A DNA stretch of 64,000 nucleotides, taken from Streptococcus australis ATCC 700641 (GTDB lineage: Bacteria; Bacillota; Bacilli; Lactobacillales; Streptococcaceae). Where the stretch lies: NCBI RefSeq assembly GCF_000186465.1, contig NZ_GL636091.1, positions 103,188 through 167,187 on the forward strand. Direction: 5' to 3'. Both the position numbers and the translations under genes were made by a program. The first letter of the stretch is position 1. The number at the start of each line of letters is the position of its first letter. Below are positions 45,058 to 53,293 of the stretch, piece after piece. Below the pieces are notes generated by a model, which was not told where the DNA came from, ran no database searches, and was given only the letters and a program-made list of their open reading frames with translations.

Positions 45058-47226
45058 TTAACACCCCTCCTTTAACCTAAGTACAATGCTTCTTTCACTT
45101 TTCTTTAGTTGTAAAATTTCTATGCCAAAACATATAAAGCTTCCACAAATAGCTATTATTAAACTAATCAAAAGTTTAGACATACTCCAACCATCTCTTG
45201 GTATAAACAGTCCAACATCACTTATTACTCCTGTTACCATAATAACCATAAATAAAATAATAATACTTATGATATAACCAACGATATTTTCAATAATTTT
45301 CTTATGATGTATATCAAAAAATCCATATCCCAACAACCTAGAAACATCTATTCGTTGTCCATGATTATAAAAATATGTTTCTTTATCTATTTTTAATAAC
45401 GTTGCTAAAATAACAATAGATAAGACAAGACCAATAACATATATACTTGCCTCCATCTTATATTCGTCTATTCTTGAGACTATATCATCGTAGACTGAGC
45501 TGATAAAGAGTATAAACGGCTCAGATTCTGTTTCTTCAATTATGTCCTTCAAACTCTCGTATCCTCTACTAGGCTCTTTAACATATGGATGTAGCTGCCC
45601 ATTTACTAAAGATGATAGTTTGATTCCATAATCTGGGAGTAATTCTTTCCCATTTACTGCTACCAAAACATAATTTTTCAAGTTTGCTTCATCAATTCTT
45701 TTGCCACTATCAAAAGAAAATACACTTTGATTATCTTTCAGCCTTACATATGTTTCTGTAATTGTACCTTGTTTTTTTATATTTTGAAAAATATGATCTT
45801 CATGAATTTTTTCTTTGTCAAATTCAGTAATTTTAACATCTTCTGGAACAAAAACAATCCACTCATTTTCATGTATTTTATATTGTTCTATTTTATTCGT
45901 ATCTTTATCTAAGAGATTAGCAATATGTAAATAATTTTTATTTACATAGGCATAATTGCCTTGAAACGGTTGTTGATTTAGATACTCCTCATCATCATTC
46001 ATTCCCTCTTTTCTAACGTTTGGGGCATTAAATAATATTGCTCCACTATCGTCCAAACTATTCCATAAGTTATTCAGCTTTGGAATAACAATCTCATGGA
46101 ACTTATCATCATCTTTTTCATAACTCCAAGACCATGCACAAGCCAAATTTGCATAATATTTTGAGCTTTCCCAAGTTGGAATGTATTGTTTCATACTCGA
46201 GTAATCAGCGAGTCCTAAAATACTTACAATTGCTAAATAAAGAACCATAACAATCGACCCTGTTTTTATAAAAAAAGAACTTCTATGATAACTTCTTCTA
46301 TAACCTTTCAATAAGGCAATAACATTAATTCCTTTTAATTTGAGATAAATCAATATAAACTCTATTGATATTAGCCCCCCTATTATAAAAGCAACTAAAA
46401 TAAGTATTGTTTTCATTGATATCATAAATCCTAAAATATCACTAGGAGCAACTAAATATTCTATAATTCCAATCGTCAGTACAAGTCCCACTATTGCTGG
46501 TATTGCAAGAATATTTAAAACCTTAGAAATAGCTAAAGTTAATTTGTCGTATCCTAGTAAAATTGATATCGATAATTCCTTTGAAAGCATCCCATTATAA
46601 ATAATTAGACAAAAGACAGTAGCTACAAATATAATAAAAATCATAAGCATATATAGATATGCTTGTTTCTGTGTGAATTCACTAGAAACAGTAAAATCCG
46701 GATTAACCACGACCTCTGTTTTTAATTTTTCATTTTGATTTATTTCTTCAATAAACTTATTAATATTTACTTCCGTACCTCTTACATGATAATCCCCATT
46801 AACTTTTTCCTTGCTGACGTTTTCAAAAGGAATTAAGCTTATATCTTTTGACGTGAGTAAACTCATTGATTTTACATTCTCAAAATCATTCAATTTGTCT
46901 TTGCTATCAGTAATAGATATATTTCTAAAAGATTTCTTGAACCATTCAGAATCATTTAGATGAATGTAAATCTTTATTTTCTGTTTATCAAATCTACTAT
47001 TCTTAGGAATATATTCTTCCTTTATGAAGCTTAAACCATTTTTATTGGCGATTTTCTGCAATTCAATTATTGTTTTATCAGCTATTTCTGGCTTTGTTAC
47101 AATGTTTACAGTAGTATTAAACTCTTTTATGAATATATTTAAAAACATACCGTCTGAATAGAAAAACTTTCCTATACCAATCACTATAATTAGTAAAATT
47201 GCCAGTATACCCACTGTTTTTTTCAT
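45058..47226 (-). CDS. Large bacteriocin-associated integral membrane protein (lactococcin-972 locus)
   Basis: A 722-residue protein with about eight helices. One lies at the N-terminus, a first block of four in the middle (TVFCLIIYNGML onwards) and three at the C-terminal end, separated by large extracellular loops, like an FtsX-type permease of double size. I recall such proteins as the bacteriocin-associated membrane family found beside lactococcin-972-type genes. GGAGATGATG precedes the ATG. Composition is markedly AT-rich. Confidence 0.85.
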   Translation of the reverse strand: MKKTVGILAILLIIVIGIGKFFYSDGMFLNIFIKEFNTTVNIVTKPEIADKTIIELQKIANKNGLSFIKEEYIPKNSRFDKQKIKIYIHLNDSEWFKKSFRNISITDSKDKLNDFENVKSMSLLTSKDISLIPFENVSKEKVNGDYHVRGTEVNINKFIEEINQNEKLKTEVVVNPDFTVSSEFTQKQAYLYMLMIFIIFVATVFCLIIYNGMLSKELSISILLGYDKLTLAISKVLNILAIPAIVGLVLTIGIIEYLVAPSDILGFMISMKTILILVAFIIGGLISIEFILIYLKLKGINVIALLKGYRRSYHRSSFFIKTGSIVMVLYLAIVSILGLADYSSMKQYIPTWESSKYYANLACAWSWSYEKDDDKFHEIVIPKLNNLWNSLDDSGAILFNAPNVRKEGMNDDEEYLNQQPFQGNYAYVNKNYLHIANLLDKDTNKIEQYKIHENEWIVFVPEDVKITEFDKEKIHEDHIFQNIKKQGTITETYVRLKDNQSVFSFDSGKRIDEANLKNYVLVAVNGKELLPDYGIKLSSLVNGQLHPYVKEPSRGYESLKDIIEETESEPFILFISSVYDDIVSRIDEYKMEASIYVIGLVLSIVILATLLKIDKETYFYNHGQRIDVSRLLGYGFFDIHHKKIIENIVGYIISIIILFMVIMVTGVISDVGLFIPRDGWSMSKLLISLIIAICGSFICFGIEILQLKKSERSIVLRLKEGC

Positions 47227-47254
47227 TCTGCATCATCTCCAACTTTATAAAAAT

Positions 47255-47312
47255 AACGAGTATGAGTAATGCCACAATACTAAAATAACAACGTGGTACC
47301 GCTCAAACTCGT
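47255..47312 (-). terminator. Imperfect hairpin between bacteriocin and permease genes (possible attenuator)
   Basis: AACGAGTATGAG and CTCAAACTCGTT arms with further pairing (GCCAC/GTGG) inside. On the minus strand it is followed by TTATTTTTA. It could end most transcripts after the bacteriocin and let fewer reach the transporter. Confidence 0.5.
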
Positions 47313-47332
47313 TCAACTATTTTTATTTATTG

Positions 47333-47716
47333 TTATTTAACATCAGCCCAAGCTCTATTACCACTTGAAGCTTTTTCCCAAGAAGCTTCTGCTCTACTTC
47401 CAGCGTTTATCCAACCCGAATAAGAGAATTTACCACCAGCACCTTGTACTGTAGTTTTATGTGTTTTATTATTGTGATCGTATTTAGACCAAACATATAC
47501 ACTACCTACACCATGTCTCCATTTTCCACCTAAAAAACTTTTCCATCCGCTATCATAACTGAACAACCTTGGCAGAGTATAATCTTCTTCAAATACTTCC
47601 ACCTCATAACCAAGACCTTCAACATATGGTAAGTTTGTTTTTTCTGCTGCCAATGCTGGTACGAATGATACTAACATAAAACCTGTTAATAATACTAATG
47701 ACAATGATTTTTTCAT
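47333..47716 (-). CDS. Lactococcin 972 family bacteriocin precursor
   Basis: A 127-residue Sec-dependent precursor. The signal peptide (MKKSLSLVLLTGFMLVSFVP then ALAA) is followed by a propeptide-like acidic stretch. The family-type mature part has GGKWRHGVGS, VWSKYDHNNKTHKTTV and SGWINAGSRAEAS. Lactococcin 972 itself blocks septum formation via lipid II. The start at 47716 follows GGAGGAGAA. It lies between a tiny open frame (47793) and the exporter genes; the two-component system is upstream. Confidence 0.85.
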   Translation of the reverse strand: MKKSLSLVLLTGFMLVSFVPALAAEKTNLPYVEGLGYEVEVFEEDYTLPRLFSYDSGWKSFLGGKWRHGVGSVYVWSKYDHNNKTHKTTVQGAGGKFSYSGWINAGSRAEASWEKASSGNRAWADVK

Positions 47717-47792
47717 GATAAAATTCTCCTCTCTCAAATACTTAAACTTTTTGTAAAATTTTTCTTCCGAATAAAGTTTTCAAAAACTCTAC

Positions 47793-47834
47793 TCAATCTC
47801 CGTTCCTATACCTATGAGGATTATTATAATTCAT
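47793..47834 (-). CDS. Candidate 13-codon leader peptide upstream of the bacteriocin
   Basis: ATG behind a near-perfect ribosome site (AAAAAGGAGG, nine bases) opens MNYNNPHRYRNGD and a stop, 76 bases before the bacteriocin ATG. It may be a translated leader peptide in attenuation, a short signal or chance. Only the ribosome site supports it. Confidence 0.35.
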   Translation of the reverse strand: MNYNNPHRYRNGD

Positions 47835-47906
47835 AAAACTCTACCTCCTTTTTATATATTTATAATCACAGATGATGATTCAAATTAATAATTCCATTCA
47901 AATATA

Positions 47907-47944
47907 AAAGAGCTATCCTTATTTATATTATAGAATAGCTCTTT
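47907..47944 (-). terminator. Terminator after the island's histidine kinase
   Basis: AAAGAGCTAT/ATAGCTCTTT with T run on the minus strand. It separates the regulatory genes from the bacteriocin genes. Confidence 0.8.
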
Positions 47945-47994
47945 GCTTTATACTTAACGGTATCTTTAAATAATTCTTGCGTTTTCTTTGCGAT

Positions 47995-49080
47995 TTAATT
48001 TAATATATATGGAAGTATTACTTTAGCACAAACTCTTTTATTCTCCTCTCCAATTTCAAAATTTCCACCCAAGTGTTTTACAATGTCACTTACAATTGTA
48101 AGTCCAAGTCCCGATCCATTATTGCTTATTCGTCTTGATAAATTTCCCCTATAAAACTTTGAAGTAACCATATTCCAATTCACATTTAAATTTGGAGAAA
48201 CATCGTTTATAACACTTATTTTTAACATTCCATTAATTTCCTCAACCTTTATATTTATGCTTGTTCCTTTCACAGAATAATTAACTGCATTTGTAATCAG
48301 ATTCTCCATTATTCTAAGTAAAAGTTGTGGTTCCGTTTTAATCTTACTGTTTTCCAAATTTAAAAACTCCAAAATTAAAAGATGATCTTTTATAGATAAA
48401 CTTTTTTCTTCTTCCCACTGGCTAAAAAAAATTTTTATATCTACATCCGTTAAATTTAGTGGAATTTCATTTAAATTGAATTTTAAATATGAAAAAAAAT
48501 CTTCACTTAAACGATTTAAATATCTTATGTTCTCATATATAACATCAACAAACTTATTTTTTTGTTCTTCAGAAAGATTTTTTTCGTCTTTTAATAGTGT
48601 TATATAACCTATCATATTCGCAAGAGGAGTTTTTATATCATGAGCTAAATACGTTAGCAGATCTGTTTTTTCTTTATATACCAGTTCATACTCCTTTTCA
48701 AGTTCTTTATTGTAATTATGAAGTTCTATAAACAAATCTCGTTCCTTTGATAATGACTCATGAAATGGTATTAAATCTTTATCTTCACTTTTAAGATAAT
48801 TCAGTCCAGACTCAAAATATTGATTATATACATAAAACCTTTTTTTCTGTATTATAAATGTCCCTATCAATATAGCAACCGCCCCTAGTAAAAGTATTAT
48901 ATATTTACCTATTTCAAAATAAAAGGAAGCAAATTTATCTAATGGCAATTCTGGATCTACACTGTCAACAAAAGAATTATCCATTATTTTGTAAATAATG
49001 AAAAATAGGATTGTACTTAAAAATATCCATAGTATTTGATAAATAATACCTTCCACAAAAAAACGGTTTTTCTTACCCAT
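47995..49080 (-). CDS. Sensor histidine kinase of the lactococcin-972 island
   Basis: A 361-residue kinase with two helices (about 12-32 and 59-79) around a short outside loop. The H-box is LLTYLAHDIKTPLANMIGY, the N-box LITNAVNYS and the G-box NNGSGLGLTIV. The short sensor loop resembles VanS- or BceS-like intramembrane sensors. It overlaps the response regulator by eight bases. It likely senses the bacteriocin or the envelope stress it causes (inferred). Confidence 0.92.
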   Translation of the reverse strand: MGKKNRFFVEGIIYQILWIFLSTILFFIIYKIMDNSFVDSVDPELPLDKFASFYFEIGKYIILLLGAVAILIGTFIIQKKRFYVYNQYFESGLNYLKSEDKDLIPFHESLSKERDLFIELHNYNKELEKEYELVYKEKTDLLTYLAHDIKTPLANMIGYITLLKDEKNLSEEQKNKFVDVIYENIRYLNRLSEDFFSYLKFNLNEIPLNLTDVDIKIFFSQWEEEKSLSIKDHLLILEFLNLENSKIKTEPQLLLRIMENLITNAVNYSVKGTSINIKVEEINGMLKISVINDVSPNLNVNWNMVTSKFYRGNLSRRISNNGSGLGLTIVSDIVKHLGGNFEIGEENKRVCAKVILPYILN

Positions 49081-49771
49081 TGATTTTATACCCCACTCCC
49101 CAAACAGTTAATATGACTGATTTTAACCCAATCTTTTCAAACTTACTTCTAATTCTTCTTACATGAACCATAACTGGGTTAACTTCATTTTCTAGCACCT
49201 TATCACCCCATATTTTATAGTGTATATCATCCATATTATACACTTTACCAGGTTCTTCCATAAGCAACCACAAAATATCAAATTCTTTTGGTGTTAGTTC
49301 AATCTCTATATTACCATAGTAAACTTTATGTGTTTTAATGCTAATCTTTAAATTATTAACTTCTCTATCACAATTAATTGTATTTACAATATTTTTTGTA
49401 AATACATAATTTCTTCTAAAATGAGAATTAATTCTCGCAATCAATTCAGATGGTTCAAACGGTTTTACGATATAGTCATCTGCACCTATATTCAATCCTT
49501 GCACTCTATGAATAGGATCTTCTAAGGCAGTAAGCATAATGATTGGCATAGTGGACGTTTCTCTTATCTTTTTGCATATTTCAAATCCATTTATATCAGG
49601 AAGTAAAATATCCAATAATATCAAATCATATTTATTTTTTTCAAATTCCTCTAACGCCTCTTTTCCAGTATGAAAAATGCTGATTTCCCAATTCTCTGAT
49701 ATTAAATACATCTTTATAAGTTCTGCTAAGTTAGTATCATCTTCTACAAGCATTATTTTCATTTCAGTCAT
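49073..49771 (-). CDS. OmpR/PhoB-type response regulator of the island
   Basis: A 232-residue regulator. The receiver has the phospho-Asp in LLDILLPDINGFE, Thr in MLTAL and Lys in YIVKPFEPSE. The C-terminal winged helix ends VRRIRSKFEKIGLKSVI. It overlaps the XRE gene by four bases and the kinase by eight, so XRE-regulator-kinase are one translational unit. Confidence 0.93.
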   Translation of the reverse strand: MTEMKIMLVEDDTNLAELIKMYLISENWEISIFHTGKEALEEFEKNKYDLILLDILLPDINGFEICKKIRETSTMPIIMLTALEDPIHRVQGLNIGADDYIVKPFEPSELIARINSHFRRNYVFTKNIVNTINCDREVNNLKISIKTHKVYYGNIEIELTPKEFDILWLLMEEPGKVYNMDDIHYKIWGDKVLENEVNPVMVHVRRIRSKFEKIGLKSVILTVWGVGYKING

Positions 49772-50013
49772 TCATTTCCACCCTCCTTAAAACTAAATAC
49801 ATCATTTGGAGTACATTCCAATGCATTACATATTTTTGCCAAATTTTTAAATGTGATTGGCTTATTTTTTCCCATCTGTGCCATGACATTAGTTGTAATC
49901 TGTGCAATAACAATAACTTCTGTTTTCTTTAATCCCTTTTTGGCGAGTTGTATCCACAAGGTTTTATAATTTAATGCTATGCGTTTCCTCTTTTCTTTAG
50001 ATATAATTTTCAT
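49768..50013 (-). CDS. Small XRE regulator heading the two-component operon
   Basis: An 81-residue Cro/C1-type protein (KGLKKTEVIVIAQITTNVMA; KPITFKNLAKICNALECTPND). The ATG at 50013 lies only four bases after a TATAAT, so the transcript appears leaderless; longer starts have no ribosome site. TTGAGT/ACTCAA palindromic arms cover the -35, suggesting autoregulation. Confidence 0.8.
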   Translation of the reverse strand: MKIISKEKRKRIALNYKTLWIQLAKKGLKKTEVIVIAQITTNVMAQMGKNKPITFKNLAKICNALECTPNDVFSFKEGGNE

Positions 50014-50017
50014 GTGT

Positions 50018-50046
50018 ATTATACCATAACCATTGAGTACACTCAA
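50018..50046 (-). promoter_or_regulatory. Leaderless promoter with overlapping palindrome
   Basis: On the minus strand TTGAGT (50041-50046), 17 bases, TATAAT (50018-50023) with TGG in front, then ATG after four bases. The inverted repeat at 50033-50046 includes the -35. Confidence 0.65.
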
Positions 50047-50167
50047 TTTTTATTTGAGGATTAATTTTGTTCTGAAATTTTAATTATACCGTCATATATT
50101 TATTTTGATAATTTAATAGTAAATATTATATGATTAGTATCCATCTAGTCTGAACCATCTCTTCTGA

Positions 50168-50415
50168 TTTATCCTCCGATTTGGTTTCATACTGATTTTT
50201 ATTTATAACAACACTATATATCTAGTATGGCATAATCATTAGGTATTATAGGTTTTTCAAACCAAATTAGAAACCTTTATGAGTCATTCGTTTTTGCCCC
50301 ATTTTTGCCCCACTTTTAAATTATGTCATTGAAAATACCTAAAAGTAGTTCCCTAAAATCAGCTATATTTCAATATTTTTGATTACTTTCAATATAAAAA
50401 TTTCTTATAAATTCA
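50168..50415. repeat. Right end of element 2, att core deleted
   Basis: Matches 42686-42930 (conserved ATTAGGTATTATAGG, TTTTTGCCCC pair, AATACCTAAAAGTA), but at TTCAT it jumps directly into the XRE fragment. The att core, tRNA-terminator copy and whole integrase region of the next element are missing. Confidence 0.7.
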
Positions 50416-50579
50416 TAACAAGAGGCAACCAACTATACACAGAAGATGGAGAAGAGTTGTATATGGATCCAACTTCTCCGAAAAGAACATTTCATAACCA
50501 ATATGAACCTGGTTTTATTGTAGCAAGAGATAAATCCCCACTAGAACTCTTAATTGAAAATAAGGACCTATTAGATTAA
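50416..50579 (+). pseudogene. 3' fragment of the XRE regulator, element 3
   Basis: About 54 codons from TRGNQLYTEDGEELYMDPTS to LLIENKDLLD, in frame with the regulator at 41334-41846. No promoter or helix-turn-helix remains. Confidence 0.82.
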
Positions 50580-50593
50580 AAAAAGCGAGGATA

Positions 50594-50647
50594 TGTACTG
50601 ATCCCAAAAGTTAGATTTTTTCTGTCTAACTTTTGGGGTGCAGTACA
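50594..50647. mobile_element. Abutting IS inverted repeats, empty IS remnant
   Basis: TGTACTGATCCCAAAAGTTAGA faces TCTAACTTTTGGGGTGCAGT across about eight bases. The ends match those next to the IS3 fragment at 43706-43730. The body of the IS is gone, and the ends form a near-perfect hairpin. Confidence 0.6.
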
Positions 50648-50894
50648 TTTTCAACTCTCTTATTTATTTTCTTATCTCACATAATTACTTCACATATCCA
50701 GGCTCATCAAATTCATTTTTTTCAATAACATATGCCACATTTGCATCCTTATTGATCAAAGAACATATATCTATTAAACTACAAAAGCTCTCTGACCGCA
50801 AAATTCCGTTAATTTACAACCTTATTCCTACTTTCTATTTTACTTTTCTGACAGATAAGATTATAATAAGGAGTATTTATTTTCGGAGGTTTTT

Positions 50895-51905
50895 ATGTCA
50901 TTTCTATCAAAAAATTGGGCAGGACTGTTAGTCTGTCTGATCATTTCTATCATCTCTTGGGTTTTAGGAGGCTTTCTGCCTGTTGTGGGAGCACCTGTTT
51001 TCGCCATTTTTATCGGAATGATTCTCTACCCCTTTCTCACTCCCTATAAACAACTGGATGCTGGTTTGACTTATAGCTCCAAAAAATTGCTTCAGTATGC
51101 TGTTATCTTGCTCGGTTTTGGACTCAATATCTCTCAAGTTTTCGCAGTTGGAAAATCTTCCCTTCCTGTCATCCTTTCGACTATTTCTATCGCTTTAATT
51201 ATTGCTTTCTTTTTCCAACGATTTTTTAACATGGATACAAAGCTAGCTACCTTGATTGGGGTAGGCTCTTCTATCTGTGGCGGTTCTGCCATTGCAGCGA
51301 CTGCTCCTGTTATTCACGCCAAGGAAAAAGAAGTAGCCCAAGCCATTTCTGTTATCTTTTTCTTCAATGTCTTGGCAGCTCTTATCTTTCCAACTCTAGG
51401 TTCTTGGCTCCATCTCTCCAACGAAGGTTTTGCTCTCTTTGCGGGTACTGCGGTCAACGATACTTCCTCTGTAACAGCCACAGCTAGCGCCTGGGATAGT
51501 CTGTATCATACCAATACTCTAGAATCTGCAACCATTGTCAAACTGACTCGTACCTTAGCTATTATCCCTATTACTCTCTTCCTCTCCTATTGGCAAAGCC
51601 GTCAACAAGACAACAACCAAGGAGTAAAGCTTAAAAAAATCTTCCCCGTTTTCATTCTCTACTTCATCCTAGCTTCTCTGCTAACTACCGTCCTTACTTC
51701 TTTTGGTGTTAGCAATAGCTTCTTTTCACCTCTCAAACAGCTCTCCAAATTCCTCATCATCATGGCTATGAGTGCTATTGGTCTCAAAACTAACCTCGTT
51801 GCTATGATCAAATCCAGTGGAAAATCCATTCTTCTTGGAGCCCTTTGCTGGATCGCTATCATCCTGACTAGTCTTGGCATGCAATTACTCATCGGTATTT
51901 TCTAA
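50895..51905 (+). CDS. YeiH family membrane protein (UPF0324, putative sulfate exporter)
   Basis: A 336-residue protein with about ten helices. Family marks are [19 protein letters not shown] (residues about 119-137), [12 protein letters not shown] and the C-terminal SAIGLKTNL. Substrate is not established. CGGAGG precedes the ATG. It is the only cargo of the third, decayed element. Codon use looks less AT-rich than the lactococcin island. Confidence 0.9.
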   Translation: MSFLSKNWAGLLVCLIISIISWVLGGFLPVVGAPVFAIFIGMILYPFLTPYKQLDAGLTYSSKKLLQYAVILLGFGLNISQVFAVGKSSLPVILSTISIALIIAFFFQRFFNMDTKLATLIGVGSSICGGSAIAATAPVIHAKEKEVAQAISVIFFFNVLAALIFPTLGSWLHLSNEGFALFAGTAVNDTSSVTATASAWDSLYHTNTLESATIVKLTRTLAIIPITLFLSYWQSRQQDNNQGVKLKKIFPVFILYFILASLLTTVLTSFGVSNSFFSPLKQLSKFLIIMAMSAIGLKTNLVAMIKSSGKSILLGALCWIAIILTSLGMQLLIGIF

Positions 51906-51939
51906 GAAAAAAGGGAGCCTAAAGGCTACCTCAGAACGT

Positions 51940-51972
51940 AGACAAACGTCATTTTTGGCGTTTGTCTTTTTG
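51940..51972 (+). terminator. Terminator of the YeiH gene
   Basis: GACAAACGTCA/TGGCGTTTGTC with T run. Confidence 0.85.
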
Positions 51973-52081
51973 TATCTTCAAAGATATTTTGTCTTATCAT
52001 CTACTATTCCATCCAAAAATCTGATTTAAAGCAAAATAAAAAGGGATATTCCCTATCCATTTCGATAATTTTTTCATTAAT

Positions 52082-52341
52082 TTGTTTTTCCATTTTATCC
52101 TCCGATTAGTCTCGCACTGATATTTATTGATAACAACACTATATTTCTAGTATAGCATAATCATTAGATATTATAGGTTTTCAAACCAAATGAGAGTCAT
52201 TCGTTTTTGCCCCACTTTTGCCCCATTTTTAAATCATGACATTGGAAATACCTAAAAGTACTTCCCTAAAATCACTTATATTTCAATATTTTTAATTACT
52301 CTCAATATGAAAATCCTTTCCAAATCCATGCAGGGGGCATC
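52082..52341. repeat. Right end of element 3 with att core
   Basis: Third copy of the right end, closing in TGCAGGGGGCATC (52329-52341). The minus-strand start of the lost gene is best preserved here: CGGAGGATAAA then ATG at 52093 opens a 29-codon frame (to 52004). A tRNA-terminator-like hairpin copy follows at 52354-52381. Confidence 0.75.
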
Positions 52342-52396
52342 TAAATCAACAGGAAAAAGCCTTTATTTACAAGGCTTTTTTGCTTGTCATTTTGTT

Positions 52397-52420
52397 TTTT
52401 GTACCAAATTTTGTACCAAA
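52397..52420. repeat. Tandem TTTTGTACCAAA repeats
   Basis: Two exact 12-bp copies side by side, just outside the last att core. They sit where the other left ends carry ATTTGCCCC pairs, so they may be arm sites of a different lost integrase. Confidence 0.4.
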
Positions 52421-52466
52421 AATTTTATATCCACAAAATAAGCGAGCCTCATTCAAAGAATCGAAA

Positions 52467-52492
52467 AAACCACCTCGGGGGTGGTTCTTTTT
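52467..52492. terminator. Terminator between the array and the DUF1851-like gene
   Basis: AAACCACC-tcg-GGGGTGGTT hairpin with a T run on the plus strand and an A/T tract on the other side. Confidence 0.75.
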
Positions 52493-52494
52493 TA

Positions 52495-53034
52495 TCAATC
52501 GTCAAACACTCCGCCTGTGAGTTGGTACATGAGGTAAATGTGCTCCAGGATTTTAACTTTATCCATATGATCCACATTTTTAAAGCCTCCTAATGCTAGG
52601 AGCGGGGCAAAACCGAAACATTGGTTATAAGACAGAGCACCATATTTTGACACAGCTTGTCTATATAAATCAAGTTCAAAGTTATCAGTCACATATGAGT
52701 TATCTAAATACTGAAGGAAATATTTCAAACTCTTTATAATAATGTCGCAGTCTTGAAGGTTATATTTTACAATACCAACAAATTCATTCTCTTCCCAAGT
52801 AATAATATCTCCAAATGCTGTTACGAACATAGGAAAAGCGATATCTCCTCTGAAATAACTATCTTGGAGAAGTTCAAGATAGTCATCTGGATTAATGACT
52901 TTGAGATAACCATCTAAAAAGGTTCCCAAGCCATCCTCCTGCCAAATCTGTAACAACTCAGCAGGGACTTGGTCCTTGTATTTTTCAATAACTTCTTGGG
53001 GCATATCTGCCTCTTTGATAAAGTTTTCTAACAT
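52495..53034 (-). CDS. GAD-like/DUF1851 (Tdi1-type) putative immunity protein
   Basis: A 179-residue acidic cytoplasmic protein. The N-terminal EEx-type segment (YLKVINPDDYLELLQDSYF) and AFPMFVTAFGDIITWEE fit the GAD-like domain. The C-terminal CFGFAPLLALGGFKNVDHMDKVKILEHI is the DUF1851 part. Such proteins serve as immunity partners of polymorphic toxins; no toxin gene is adjacent, so it may be an orphan. CGGAGGATAAC sets the start at 53034, and this leader resembles the leader fossils in the element right ends. Confidence 0.75.
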   Translation of the reverse strand: MLENFIKEADMPQEVIEKYKDQVPAELLQIWQEDGLGTFLDGYLKVINPDDYLELLQDSYFRGDIAFPMFVTAFGDIITWEENEFVGIVKYNLQDCDIIIKSLKYFLQYLDNSYVTDNFELDLYRQAVSKYGALSYNQCFGFAPLLALGGFKNVDHMDKVKILEHIYLMYQLTGGVFDD

Positions 53035-53293
53035 GTTATCCTCCGATTTGGTTTTTAGCATCGTTTCTCTATAATCCCAGTATACCACAAACCATATGTA
53101 TCATAGTCTACTTAACAAGAAGAATAACAGTTTCATAGGCATTTAAGTATCTAAAGGAAAGATAATAAGAATAATGTTTTTGAAACACTCTACCAAATAT
53201 CAGCCTCCTATTATCCCCCCACTTGTGGTATGATGGTATAGTATGTTTAGGTGCCAAGCTACTTGAGTACCTCCGTGCTAAAAGGAGACGAAT

